Positions 35,354 to 50,300 of a stretch of 64,000 nt of DNA are shown one piece after another. The stretch's first letter is position 1; every line of letters starts with the position of its first letter. The DNA lies in contig CM051520.1 in NCBI GenBank assembly GCA_028015205.1, positions 65,976,694-66,040,693 of the forward strand, written 5' to 3'. The position numbers were made by a program, and so were the translations under genes. Source of the DNA: Mytilisepta virgata. Taxonomy: Eukaryota > Mollusca > Bivalvia > Mytilida > Mytilidae. The notes beneath the pieces are model-generated. The model was not told the origin of the DNA and did not search any database. It saw only the letters and a list, made by a program, of their open reading frames with translations.

Positions 35354-38300
35354 ATGTGCAGCGGTTTTAAAAATGGTAAAAAATACATTAATATATCCTA
35401 TCTGGAAAAAAATAGAGACGAATTCTTCTCCTGCAGTTGTTTTGAACCATTGTCTTTCTGTATTCACTATCACATAATGTCATAGACATAGTGCACATTA
35501 TCTATAACTATATAAGAATTTGATATCCCTTCTCAACTGACTCCAGTCTCATAAACATAGTCATAGACTACTAGTACTACAGTAAAGTTTATACCTAAAC
35601 TGGCAGAGTACCAAAACACTCTGTGCCAAGACATTCGATACCAATTTTTAAAAAAACAGTTCAGCATTTGGACACATTTCGGATGGATGATGGATGAATT
35701 ATTGTTTAACGTCCAGTGGCAACCAGGTGCATATTTGGACGAGAACATGTTGGTATGATAATGAATATGATCCCTGCTTTCTACTAGACCGACACGCTAA
35801 GCCGGATTTTTAATGTGCTAGCTCACGAGGTAACTGTCCGCAGGAAGACATCACCTCACTCGGACACATTATACTGATTCTGAGCCGACCAGTCTTTGCT
35901 CTTACTCCTAGATGCCGCGTGCTTGGCGGAGAAGCAGCAAATACCAATTTTAATGTCTTTGGTTTGACCCGGCTATAACTTTAGTATAAGTTAATAGAAA
36001 ACTATGAAATTTAAACACAAGGTTTATGACCACAAAATGAAGGTTGGGATTGATTTTGGGAGTTTTGGTCCCAACAGTTTAAGAATAAGGTTCCAAAAAA
36101 GGGCCCAGTAAGCATTTTTCTTGGTTTTCGCACAATAACTCTAGTATAAGTAAATAGAAATCTATGAAATTTTAACACAAGGTTTGACCACAAAAGGAAG
36201 GTTGGGATTGTTTTTGGGAGTTTTGGTCCCAACAGTTTAGGAATTAGGGGCTAAAAAAGGGCCCAAATAAGCATTTTTCTTGGTTTTTGCACAATAACTT
36301 TAGTACATGTATAAGTAAATAGAAATCTATGAAATTTAAACACAAGGTTTATGACCACAAAAGGAAGGTTGGGATTGATTTTGGGAGTTTTGGTCCCAAC
36401 AGTTTAGGAATTAGGGCCCAAAAGGGTCCAAAATTAAACTTTGTTTGATTTCATCGAAAATTGAACGATTCGGGTTCTTTGATATGCCGAATCTAACCGT
36501 GTATTTAGATTCTTAATTTTTGGTCCCGTTTTCAAATTGGTCTACATTAAGGTCCAAAGGGTCCAAAATTAAACTTAGTTTGATTTTAACAAAAATTGAA
36601 TTCTTGGGGTTCTTTGATATGCTGAATCTAAACATGTACTTAGTTTTTTTTATTATGGGCCCAGTTTTCAAGTTGGTCCAAATCGGGGTCCAAAATTAAA
36701 CTTTGTTTGATTTCAACAAAAATTGAATATATGGGGTTCTTCGATATGCTGAATCTAACCATTTATTTAGATTTTTTATATTTGGGCCCAGTTATCAAAT
36801 TGGTCCACATGGAGGTTTAGAGGGTCCAAAATTGAACTTTATTTGATTTCATCAAAAATTGAATTCTTGGGGTTCTTTGATATGCTGAATCTAACCATGT
36901 ATTTAGATTTTGGATATTGGAATACCACAAAGGGACGGTAAGAATTGTCTTTGGGAGTTATGGCTCAAACCGTTAAGGAATAAGGTGCAAAAAAGGGGGG
37001 AAAAGGGTTTCCAGGTTAATGGACAATTACTTAAGTACAAAACATAATTTTAAAGGCAGTGTAAGGTTGGTAATTGAAACTCATTTGAATATCTCACCTA
37101 AACTGCTTTTAAATTATTTATATTGGAAATTTGCCAAAAACTTTATTAATAATAAATTCCATTGGAAATTTGCCAATAACTTTAGTTTAATGAACTTCAT
37201 TTGAAATTTGCCAATATAAAATGTTGCTGATGAAGCTTTTTTGTTTATCTCACCTAAACTGCTTTTAAATTATGTATATTGGAAATTTGCTTAAAACTTT
37301 ATTATTAAATTTCTGATTTATATATAAAAGCAAATAATAATGATAAGGCTAGAGATACACACCAAACAGGATGTGTAAATTATTATAATAAGTATTGTGC
37401 AATAGCAAGAAATTTTCAATTGCACAGTATTGCGCAATAGGAAGAAATCTTCAAGTGCACAGTATTGCGCAATAGCAAGAAATTGATATTTGGGCCCGGT
37501 TATCAAATTGGTCCACATTGAGGTTAAAAGGGTCCAAAATTAAACTTAGTTTGATTTTAACAAAAATTGAATTCTTGGGGTTCTTTGATGTGCTGAATCT
37601 AAATTTAAAAAAAAACATGTACTTAGTTTTTTGATTATGGGCCCAGTTTTCAAGTTGGTCCAAATCGGGGTCCAAACTTGGGGTTCTTTGATATGCTGAA
37701 TCTAAACATGTATTTAGATTTTTGATTATGGGCCCAGTATTAAGTTGGTACAAATCAGGGTCCAAAATCACTCTTTGTTTGATTTTAACAAAAATTGAAT
37801 ATATGGGGTTCTTTGATATCCTGAATCTACTGTGTATTTAGATTTTTGGATTTTGGGCCTTGTGTTTAAATTTATCCACATTGAGGTCCTTAACGTCCAA
37901 AATTAAACTTTGTTTGATACAACTGTTCAGGGTTCGACCTCTGCGGTCATATCAAGCTGCGCCCCGCGGAGCATTTTATTGTGACAGTCTTACATAAAAG
38001 ACATTATTTCTGTTAAACAAGGTAGGGAAAGATTTTTCTCTATTCAAATTGAATTTTTTATGACTTGTTAACGTTTATTTTTAGAAAATACATTACCGGA
38101 AGTCACTTCTGCATACGAAACTAACAATTATTGAAGATACATATACAAATATTTTGCATTTCCATTGTGATTTTTGTATATTTACAAAATATATGAAACT
38201 CTGGTGAGATACTATTCCAGCATCACCACTGGAGATTTCATCAAAAACATTGAATGCTGGGAAAAAAAACTCGCTTTTGAGAGAATACTTGGTTTTGCGA

Positions 38301-41300
38301 GTTCGACTAGACCTGTTTAAAGCAGTAACTAATTATAACGTCATCAAAAATGAAAAAACTCTTATGTAGATGCTGTTGCTTTTTTGGAGTCAAAAGGTTA
38401 TTGGCATTGATTTGTGCAGGTGTCAAACTGTCTATAAAGTAATATGCTGTTGGCGTGGCCAATGATGCGAGCACAGCAATAGCCCTTTCCAGAAACTCAT
38501 TTCCGGTATCATGATTCTGACTCTAAAATTATAATATGAAGCAAGTTATTTCCCTTACTTCACTTATGTTTTCGTCAACCGAAACTTTTTCTAGCCTTAG
38601 TGTGTCAATTAAACAAAGACTTTTCTAAATGACACATATATAGAAAATGCATATGCTCCTATAGAGCTCGCTGCGCTCACTATAATTCAGTTGGCAGTAC
38701 TGTCCACCACTGGGCTAGCACTTTTCAAAAAATACTATGTAAAACACTATGGAAGATACATGGTTTCCAGACAATTTTTTTTACCCCAAAGCCCTATGGA
38801 AGAAATTGGATATCCAGAATTTTCAGTCTTTGTTAAGCACATCCTCCCAAGTCAGGATTGTGTATCCACGATCGTTCCTACAAACCCCTGACATCACACA
38901 TTCATTTAGCAATGGGCTTTTTCAGATATAGTCTGAAGTATAGAATGGAAGAAAGGTGAAAGTAGAAAAATTTTTCTAAAAGGTTATTCTGAAGTCTTGG
39001 AAAAAAGTCTGGAATTCTAACTCATTGCTTAACACATCTTCCCAAGTCAGGATTTTGTATCTACGTTCGTTCCTACAAACCCCTGACATCACACATTTAT
39101 ATTTTGCGGGTCGAATTAATGATTAATTAGGATAGACTATTGAAGGCAAAAATTTAGAGTATTGGTTTTATATAACTTTCCTTTTGAAGAAACGTTGGAG
39201 ATATTCCTGAAAAACGTTTTGTACATGTACATGTATTTTAAAAAATGACACACAATAGACAAGATTTATATACTCCAACATCTTATTATTATACATAAAA
39301 GTTTATTATATCTTTGTAATATTAAACTAAAATTTTCTTTTGTTTTTAGTATTGCAGAGTGTTTTAAAGCAAGGCTTATTGCAGTCTAGGTAAGTACACA
39401 AATGTCTCTGGAGGGTTCGCACAGGTCATGGAATCCTGGAAAAGTCATGGAAATTTTTCTAGTCTAAAAAAGCCTTGAAAAGTCATAGAATTGAAAAATG
39501 TCATGGAAATTTTTTTTTTTAGTCCAAAAAAATTCCAATTATTAACCAATATAAAAGTATGCCAAGAGCTAGAATCAAGAATATGTCAATACTGTAATCT
39601 AAATGAAATTGAAGATGAAATACACTTCTTTTTTAAATGTCCTAAATATAACCAAATGAGAAAGGAATTAGAAAAACAGAATATTGATATTTTTAAAAAG
39701 AAAACTGATTTAAATGAAAATGACCAACTTTTCGAGATATTGTCTTCATCTGATCACTTGCAATATGTGGCTCCATTTATTAAAAAGTCATTTAAACCCA
39801 GAAGAGTGGACCCTACATTGCATGATTCACCACTGACAATATTTATGGACATATTGTGTATTGTATCACATCTCATTTGTGTTATTGTCAGTTTATCATT
39901 AACTGATTGTTATTTGTTATATATATGTATGCCTTAAACCTTTGGGGGTACAAATGTGCATTTCATTAATAAACTTATATAATGTTAAAATTTAAGTGAA
40001 TTTAGATAGAATAAAATACTTGCTTCATCTGTTTTGTTTTGTGTAATTCAGGTTGGTAATACATTTTTTATTCCATTTATAAAGGTGAAATTTACATTGT
40101 AACATATTGCTTATCAATCCACATTTAATTAATATACTGATTGAAACCCTATTGTGTGTCTTTTTTCAAATTACAAGTGGTTTTTCTGGAATATCTCAAT
40201 TGTTTCTTTGAGATTAAAGTAAAAAGTTTTACACTACCTGTTTTTTTCCAATAGTCAAAATTAATTATTGTATATTCCACTGCTGAAATGTTCCAAATAT
40301 TTCAAGAGAACTGATTTTCAAATTGTGTGCAATTTACTGATATTTGCATCAAATATGACGTCATAAAAAAATGTGAAGTTGCAGTTTTATTTCCAAAAGT
40401 TAGATCCATGTTGACTTTTAAGACATACAGAATTGTTATTTCAAACATACAGAATAGTAATGAAGTTGGGAATTTTTCATCAAGAAATCAGTTGCTGATT
40501 TATGAGAGAAATACAGTAGATACTGATAACTTGAAATTTGATATCGCAAGATCGTTGAAATTTGGATTTAATCAATGAAAAGTAATGAAATTTTGGAAAG
40601 AACAGGGAGTAGGAACCCTCTACCTAGATGTGTAAAACTTGTCAGAAATAATTTAAACAACCTACCAGGGCTGCATTGTAATGCCTATCAATCTGTCCAT
40701 TTCATACAAAAATGAAGTCAAGTTTGCCTTCAACTGATCATCCATTACATTTTGTTGTATATTTGGATCAGTATAACAGTCAGCTGATTTTGGAATTTGA
40801 TGTAACTCATTGTTAGGCAACTTTGTTTTTCAGAAAGCAAATTCCTCATTTAACATGTTTAATACAGTAATTCAAGTTTGCCTTCATTGAATGTCGCTAA
40901 ATTTTTATATTATCTTAGCATCAATAACAGTAATCTCCCTTTCAATTTTGAAGTCTGATACTCTCTTCTGTTGCAAACTCCAAAAAAAAGCTGAAATTTC
41001 TCATAGTGCATACAATAAATCAAGTTTGCCATCACCAAATGTCATGAAATTTAAATATCATTTAAGGATCAATAAACTTCAGTAAACTCTTACTTAAAAA
41101 AATTTTGTTCAATCATGTCTTCCAGAGAAACAGAAAAATTCCGCCTATGGAATTTTCAATGTAAAAGGGAGATAACACTTCCTATGAGATTTTATAAAAT
41201 TAGGTATTACAACCCCCCGATGCGTGAAATATGCACAAAGTGCATTAAAATTAAAATATTTAAATTAACACTTTTACAAATTTTAGGATAGATCTATGTT

Positions 41301-44300
41301 GATAAATTCAAATTATTAATTTTTTTGAAATTTTCAAAAGCATTATTTTTTCTATTGGAAATTCTCCATTTAGAATAATTTGTGAGGTATATAAACATAA
41401 CCTTTATAAGCAACTTTGCATTTCTTATGTTTTCTTGGATGACTCAATAAGGTTAATTAACCATCAAAACATTGTCTAATAATTCTAACGTTTAAACTTT
41501 CCAAATGCAAAAAATACATTTTATGAACTGATCATGAGGTGCCCAGACAGCAGGGCCTAATCTAGACAGTAGATTCAATAACAGTTTCAATCATGAAGCC
41601 TTTCACTTCTATTCTCTCAGAGTTCAGCATTTCTCATGATAACTAATGTCTGACCTTCCCAAATCTTGGGAAATTATCATTTTATTTGGCCTGCTCTCAT
41701 GATCATTTAATTGGAACATTCTGGACTACATATATTTCATATTTGCAAAAATGATACTGTCAAAAAAATAACAACTCAAGATTTGACTTAATACAGAAAT
41801 GAAAGTATATATATATATCAATGAGACAACTTCCAACTATATCAAGTATGACATCGAGATATATTTAATATCTAGGGGTCATCATTTGATCTTTAATGGT
41901 GTTACAATTGTATTTTTGGAAAGTAGTATAGTACTTTACTAAAGTTCTAAAATTTACCTGTTTTGCAACAGCATTCAGTACCCCATTTGGTTTTACAAAT
42001 CAGTAGTAGATCTGTCTTGTGATTTCATTTGGTATATTATCCCAGTCTATATCTAACATGTCTAAAGGACACATTCTGTCTTCATTTTGTATTTACTGCC
42101 AAAGTTCTATCATACTTCTGTTTTAAATTGTCAAATTTTAAATGTAAACATTATTTCGTTGACCATATTTATAAAAACTGAAAATAAAATTCATGTAATG
42201 TTTTCTTTATGATGTAGAACACATGCAGTGGAAAGTAGAACATTAGGCCTTTTCCCAACATTCTCTGTTCTCAGGCAACATGTCGTCTGCTGGCCAACAG
42301 TTAGCCAATCAACACAGAAATTAACAGGATGTAGACATTTTCATACCAGTAGCATACAGAAACAAGAAGAATATGAAGACACACAACTGCCTCTTTTCAA
42401 AAAGAAACCAGTTTCATGGTTAAAATATAATGAGATCGTTTATCCTCCACAGAAACCAGGGGATCCTAAAAGACCTGCTGTTAGTATATGTTAGATGTAA
42501 TGATATAAATGTAATGTTTTTGTTTACTTTTTCAAGCAATGTCTGGTTTTGCATTTATTACTGTCATATTATTGGAAGTTCTATAAATACAGAAATATGC
42601 AAGCTGAACAAACAGTGTAGTAAAATGAGAGGAATATCAAGATGGTGTTCATTCCTATATCATACAATTCCAACCAGGTCGGTAAAAAGAATTTTTTTAT
42701 GTTGAAGAATTTTTTCATTGGCTGTTCTTCAATATATTTTACTTTTGTTGCATACAGTATTTGACATGACAACCTTTAGCTTGTGATTTATACGAATAGA
42801 CTTCGTTTTGGTTAAATTGGAGTAAGATGACAGAAAAATAATATTTATATACCAGTAAAAATCATATAAGATTATTATTTTAGGTAAATTTTGCAAATAT
42901 CCAGGAACTTGATTTAGTAAACATTTTTCACTTAATTTGTTATCATTTGGATTATTGGTGTCTTTTTATAATATAAATTAATTTTTTCAAATCAACGCAT
43001 GTGGTTGGGCCATGGTGGCCAAGTGGTCTAGGTACCTGCAGGTATTTAGTTGTACTACTATGAATACTAGCCTGTCAGTGCATACATGTATGTTGTTAAT
43101 TTGAATCCAAATTATGGCAAGATATGTTTGATTCCAATTGGATTGGGAGTTTTCTTGTCATCTGTCATGATTTTCTCAGGATAGTCCAGACTTTTGCATA
43201 ATATGAAAACTACCCACCATGATATAGCCAAGGCCAAGTAAAAAAATAAATGTGGTTCTGGTTACATCAAGAAAACAAGTATGGTAGGTATTTTTTGAGT
43301 CTATGGGAGATACATTTTAACTTTAAATGTGCTTATTGTAAAATTTCAAAAAATCTTGTACACATGTAGGTGCACTAAAGTAGGGTAGGTAGGGTAACCT
43401 TAACCACATAATTTTTTTTCCTTTGGCCCAATTTGTGCTGAAAGTGGCATAAAACCTTACTTGCAAGGCTGTTGTTAGATGTGTATGTTTAGTTCATTAT
43501 AATATAATTACATGTAGGTTTCTTTTATTTTTTCACATTTTTTGTAAGTGTAATTATGCACATTTTGGGTTAAACCATAAATCATTTGTAGTAGTTGTAA
43601 ACAAAAGAAACTAATCGTGTACAAGTCGACTTATATACAAAGATCTATTAAGACAGGACTGATTTTTGTTCTTTCTTCTAAATTTCTTAATATGGTGTCA
43701 AGATTGAAAGATAAAAAAATCTTTCTTTTTTTCAGGAAGTGACACATATGAAGAATTTTATAAGATACAGTCCATTGAGAATGTGGTATATGGCAATGAT
43801 GGTAGGGTATAGTTAATATATTGTTTTTCTTGTTTAGTTTATTGTATTACCTGTGATGAAAGATGCTGAAGAGGAGACATTGGTGTTGCTTTTCTGGTTC
43901 CAATGACATCAACTCTTCTAAAATAATTACACTGCAATAGATTGTTGTCATGGAGATTGTTTAGCTTTCCCAACTTAGGCCATGATTCTGTGAATTAAAA
44001 ATTTTTCACATAAATATGATCATAACAGATTGTCATTACATGTATGTCTTTGCTTATATTGGAAATATAGACTCTCTTCATTTACAGGGCTTTCCAAAGT
44101 AGCCGGTAGACGGCGGAAATCCGACGTTTACGGTGGCTACAAGAGCCGGCTACTTCACTGACAAAAAAATAAATTCAAAAAGAAAAAAAATCTTTTTAAA
44201 GTATGAAGACAAGCGTCGAGAGTCGTATTGTCGTGAAGTCGCGATAAACAAGGAAATATAGACTCTCTTCATTTACAGGGCTTTCCAAAGTAGCCGGTAG

Positions 44301-47300
44301 ACGGCGGAAATCCGCCATTTATGGTGGCTACAAGAGCCGGCTACTTCACTGACAAAAAAATAAATTCAAAAAGAAAAAAAATCTTTTTAAAATATGAAGA
44401 CAAGCGTCGAGAGTCGTATTGTCGTGAAGTCGCGATAAACAAGGTTGTAAATCCTGTGTTTACCTTTAGCTAAATATAGTTCACGTGAATTCCGGTCACT
44501 GATTGGTCGTCTATTAAAAGTGTACATTTACGTCATCTCTAGTCGGAAAGCGTCGTATTTTTGCAAGGATAATAAGAGAGAAGTTCCGATGGTCTACAAC
44601 AATGAAGCGATGTAGGCAAGAGATATGATTCATACCAGAAATAGGTGGATAACGGATCAATATCTTTAATATTTGAATATTTGTTATTATAATAAAAAAA
44701 GAATGAATTATCAGCATAACAGAAAGAAAATAATGAAGAATTGAAGGTTACACAATCCTGCACACAAAAAAAATCAAATTTCTTCGAGATTTTTTTTTTT
44801 TTTTAATTTCATACATAAAAAATGGTAATTTGAAAGTTGGAATTAGGTGCCAGGAGATTGCAAGAATGCAGGATTTTGCTCTATTTACCCCCTGCCGTAA
44901 AGGCGCGGTGACCGGCTTTGCCGGCCGCATGTCACAGCCACCTACTTTTAGATTTCAGCCTACTACTTCAAATTGTATGGAAAGTCCTGCATTTATATTT
45001 GAAATGGGGACTATTTATATTTGAAATTTTGGCTCTATCCATTTATTTTTGAAATTTTGACTCTCTTCATTTATATTTCAAATGTTGACTCTCTTCATTT
45101 ATATTTGAAATATGGACTCTCTTCATTTTTATTAGCTCACCTGACCTAAAGGGTCAAGTGAGCTATTCTCATCACTTGCTGTCCGCCGTCCGTCGTCGTC
45201 CGTTAATTTGAAGCAAGTTATTTCCCTTGCTGGGAAGTAGTACTGGTTCGCTGCAATGACGTGTACAGGATTAAATGTTTTTAAAACTTGTTAATTTGCA
45301 CATAATGTTTTGTTTATATAAATTTGGGAACGATCTTTTTGCTTCCAACAAACTTGATTGTAAAGCTGGAAATATTTGTATGTCAAAGAAATAAATAATT
45401 TCTATTTACTTCCTACTGGTTGCTCTGCACTGCAGCGAACCATTACTACGTCCCAGCAGAGACTCTGCTAGGGAAATAACTTGCCTCAGATTATAATTTT
45501 AGAATCCCAGAAATGAGTTTCTGAAAAGGGCTATAATATTACCTTTTTTCAGATCCGTGGAATGTCAGTGGATGAAGCCATCAGACAGCTTTCTTTTGCC
45601 AAACACAAAGGTGCCCATATAATAAAAGGGGTAAGCTATTTTATTTCTTATGTACTTTCATGAGTTAATTGGTTTTCTGTGCCCCTTAAGTACGGAAAGT
45701 GAGTGTTTTGAATACATTTATTAATAAATATTCACTATAATAAAGAATATTCTTCGTTTATTATCAATGTGCTATACACTATCCATGTCCTAAAATTAAA
45801 AAATCCTAAAGGGAAATAAGGCGCCAACTTGGATTGCCTACCCCTGCCAAAATTAAAATCAATCCAAAATACTTCCATGTGACAATTTATTTCATATATG
45901 CTCTCAATCTCCTCCAAAATGAATGATCTTCAAAATCCAATCAGCATTTTAACAAGATGCGGTTTAACTCTTTAACTCGACAAGGGAAGTCAAAAGTTCA
46001 CATATTTCGGGTCGAGAGCAACATTACTGTATATTAGTCAATGAGAATCGGAGTTGCTTCCCTCTGACAGGCAATAGTTCAGTTACGAGGAACGTTGCTT
46101 TCGACCCGAAATATATAACTTTTTACTTCACTAGTCAAATTATCGAGTTTAATGTCATATCTTGGTACCACAACAAAATCTTCTTTGTGATTGGTCAAAT
46201 TTTTTAAATATTCGCCTTTGTGCAATTGTAAACAATCATAATGACTGTGCCCATACATGTGGGTAAGTGTTGTGTTTTAGTGTCTTATTTACATATGTAC
46301 TTGGATAAGAAGGTCATCTGATGAAATATTTAGTTTTGAATTTATACTAGTTATTAAATGATAACTGCCTCGATTGTCTCATGGTATCATGCTTGCCTTG
46401 AATGCAGACTGTCATGGGTTCATTCCTTGGCGTGGTCAAATAATAGACATCAAAATTGATATTTGCCGCTTCTCTGCCAAACCTGTGGCATCTAGGAGTA
46501 AGAGCAATGACTGGTCTTCTTGTGTGTTTGGGTGGGGTGATATGTCACATCCTGCAATCTGTTACTATCTATGCATTGTTCTCTAATAAAATAATTGATG
46601 GCAAAGATCGTAATTTTTTGTTAAATAAGGGAAATTAATGTTTTATCCGCTATTAACTTACAAAATGTATATGTACTTTTTAAGTTTTTTATCAGTTTCC
46701 ATGATTTGTAAGGAGATGGTATGATTTGAGCCATTATTTGGCCCCCTCTGACATGAAAAATTAAATTTAATATTTTAGATTCAAATTTGTATTATTTTTA
46801 TCGAACTTCCAAAACCTATCAATCATTGCAAAAAATTCCTTCCCGTGATGCAACAGCAAATTCAAGAACCTATGCTAAATCAAGGATTTGAAGAAAATTA
46901 AGTGTTTTCACAGTAGATTTTGGTCAAAGCAACTGTGAGCAACAGCCTTGTCTAAAAAAATTTTGTCTCGCCTGCGACGAAGAGTCGCGAAGGCGAGATA
47001 TAGGTATTACTTTCTGGGGGCGATGGTGGCAGTGACGGCGGCGTTAACTTTTTTAAAACTCCTCAGATAGCTTATTGTATAAGGTTTCCCACAGTATACT
47101 TGTCTTGTGACCCTGACCTCATTTTCATGGTTCACTGACTTAATAAACATAAATGTAAAATCTGCATCCAAGTTTTTTGGTTAAATCCGTATCTCAGAAA
47201 CTGTAATACCTAGGCCAACAATATTTGGTCTATAGATAGTTCTTAGTTGGTACATGCCATTCTAACACCTGGCTTGGGACCTTGACCTCAATTTCATGCT

Positions 47301-50300
47301 TGAGTGACTTTGTCACATTTTCGTGGTTAAGTCCATTTCTCAGCAACTAGAATACCTAGACCCACCATATTTGGTCAATAGATAGTTCTTGGTGGGTACA
47401 TGTCAGTCTGACACATGCCTTTTGACCTTGTCCTAGATTTCATGCTTGAGTGACCTGCGTCACATTTTCACGATTAAGTCCATTTTTCATCAACTGTAAT
47501 ACCTAGACCCACTGTATTTGGTCTATTGATAGTTTTTGGTGGGTACATGCCAGTCTGACACTTGTCTCTGGACCTTGACCTCAATTTCATGGTTGAGTGA
47601 CAACCAAGTTTCATGATTAAGTTGATTTTTCAGCAACTGTAATACCTAGACCTACCGTGTTTGGTCTATAGATTGTTCTTAGTGGGTACATGTAAGTCTG
47701 ACACCTGTCTTTGGACTTTGACCTCAATTGCATGCTTGAGTGACTTTGTAACATTTTCGAGATTAGGTCCATTTCTCAGCAACTTTAATACTTAGACCCA
47801 CCATATTTGGTCTATAGATTGTTCTTAGTGGACACATGCCAGTCTGACACCTGTCTCTGGACTCTGACCTCATTTTCGTGCTTGAGTGACTTGTGTTACA
47901 TTTTTTAGATTAAGTCCATTTCTCAGCAACTGTATTACCTAGGCCCATCATATTTGGTCTGTAGGTAGTTCTTAGTGGATACATGCCAGTCTAACACCTG
48001 TCAGCTGAACTTGACCTGAATTTCATGCTTGAGTGACTTAATATACATTTTCATGATTTAGTCTATTTCTCAGCAACTGTACTACATTTGTAACGAGACC
48101 CACAGTATTTGGTTGATTGAAGTTCTTAGTATATACCACTTTAACGTCTGACACCTCACCTTTGACCCCGATTTCATGCTTTGGCTGACTTGTTTCACGT
48201 TTTGAGATAATATCCATTTCTCAGCAACTGCAATACATAGACCAACTATATTTGGTCAATAGATAGTACTTGGTGGATACATGGCTGTACATTGTATGAG
48301 ACCTTGAATTTCAGACCTGTCAGCTCACCTTTGGCAGTTTTAGGCTTGAATGACTTGCATGAGATTTTTCAGACAAATTATCACCAGACCATTACTAATT
48401 CTTTTAACACATTTTCCTTTGACTTGCAGACCTGTTTACCACTACGATTTTGGCGTAGTTTCTACGATTTTTTGTACTCAAATTACGCTCTACGCCCAAA
48501 TAGGTCATTTCTACGCTTTCAAAGATGTTACAGTAAAAAAAATCGGCAGTATGTAATTTTGTCTAAAGGAAGTTATCCGAACGCAAAACGGAGTCTTTGT
48601 CTTTTATGCGCTTGATAATGAATATAAAAGTATGTATTACAAATGCTCTGGTGATCGTTGACTGTCAAGTTTGACACATGGCGCGATTTGAACTGTTCAA
48701 AAGGTTTCAATTAGTTACATATTGTGATGCCAGACATATTTCAAAACGCAAATACGAGCAAGAGGTCAGAGAACATAAATTTTTTGATTTTTGGACCAAG
48801 GACAGACCATGGTTGTATCTTTGGATTTACAAGAGAATGACTTAATAAAATTTAGGAAGAAAACATATATCATTATTGTGTTCAATATAACTAATCCTAT
48901 TGAATTTATATATTTGGTATCTTCAAAACATGACTCTAAAAGCTCTCAGAATGCAGGATTTTGCATCGGTGATAGTAATTTTTAGGACTTGTAAGATCTA
49001 AAACTACACCTAAATATTGAAACCTACACTTTCTAAATGTATAAACTACACTACTAGCTTAAATGGGGTAAACAGGTCTGGACTTGCAATGTCGGGTATC
49101 AGATAATCGTTATTTTGTGTCCATGTGCATACTCAGGCAAGACATGTAGTCTGTCCACTCTTGTTTAATAGAAAGTGTGTCTTACATAAATACACGTATC
49201 CAAATTTTAATTCAGAGGTCTAAAAAAGAGTAAAATTTGGTTTTTTTCATTGATTTCTTCAAAATTTGCCATTTTTGACAGCATATCGCCAATTTACTGA
49301 AAATTCTTGCTGAAAACAAAACATGTTCCTTATAAATCAACATTTTAAGAGTACTTAATGATAGTTGAGAGTACGTATTTAATTACTTTTTGTTTTTGGA
49401 ATTCAAGTGGCCAAATATCAGGTCAAATTATACCATGTCCTTTGTCCACATTTATATCATGTTTATGGAACATTGAGCTGTTTTGTTACTAAGTCTTGTG
49501 TTATCATGTTGTGTAATTGTGTTTCTTTTTGTATGTCTATTGATGCATGCTAAGTGAGAGTTGATTAAAGTTTAAATGTCAGCACACCAAGTCTACCCCA
49601 AAGATGTGTTCATTTGAATCTAATATTTGAGTTTGAAAAAGTACAATGTAGATAAATTTTACAGTAGTTTATATTTCAACAAAAATAACTTTTTTGAAAA
49701 TTAAACAATAATGAAATAACATGAATAACACATGGAAAAGTTGCACATTTTATTTTACAAATTGGCTGTTGATTTATAACATTAGTGTTAAAAAATCGAG
49801 AGGGTGACACAATGCAATTTGGGAGGGTGACACGATGTTCCCAAGGGGGTAATGCGATGCTTTGTTACATGTCACGAGGGCTGCTTTAAACCAATTAAAT
49901 GATCTCATTACATGTGCTAGATTTAAATTTATATAGTGGAATAATATGCAAATATGAATATCATATATGAAAACTATATTTTTGAAAAATCATGATTAGG
50001 TATGCATGATAATCTTGCTAAATTCATGTGTGAATCATATCTATCTTCACAAATGAATTTCACATGTAAAACAATTGCATGTGTACAATATCAATTTCAG
50101 AAACAAATTTTTACGCAAAATAATTATTTTGATAAACAGGAAATAAATTATTTAACTTTAGGTAATAGAAGAAGCACAAGAAATCGCAGTGAGAGATCAT
50201 AACGTGGAATTTAAATCAAATCTTTGGATTGGTAAGTAAATAAAATGTATGGTATGTCAAGACACATAGCAATGTGCTTACTTTTGTATGTGTGGCTAAA

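Noticed and set aside
38691..38931. Overlapping 60-66 codon frames as a possible MRPL22 first exon
   Set aside because: Partly built on a duplicated repeat, wrong phase for exon 2, and no targeting-peptide character.
46367..46440. tRNA-like sequence on the plus strand
   Set aside because: Boxes are recognisable but no complete cloverleaf; the downstream body matches the SINE at 35690-35965.
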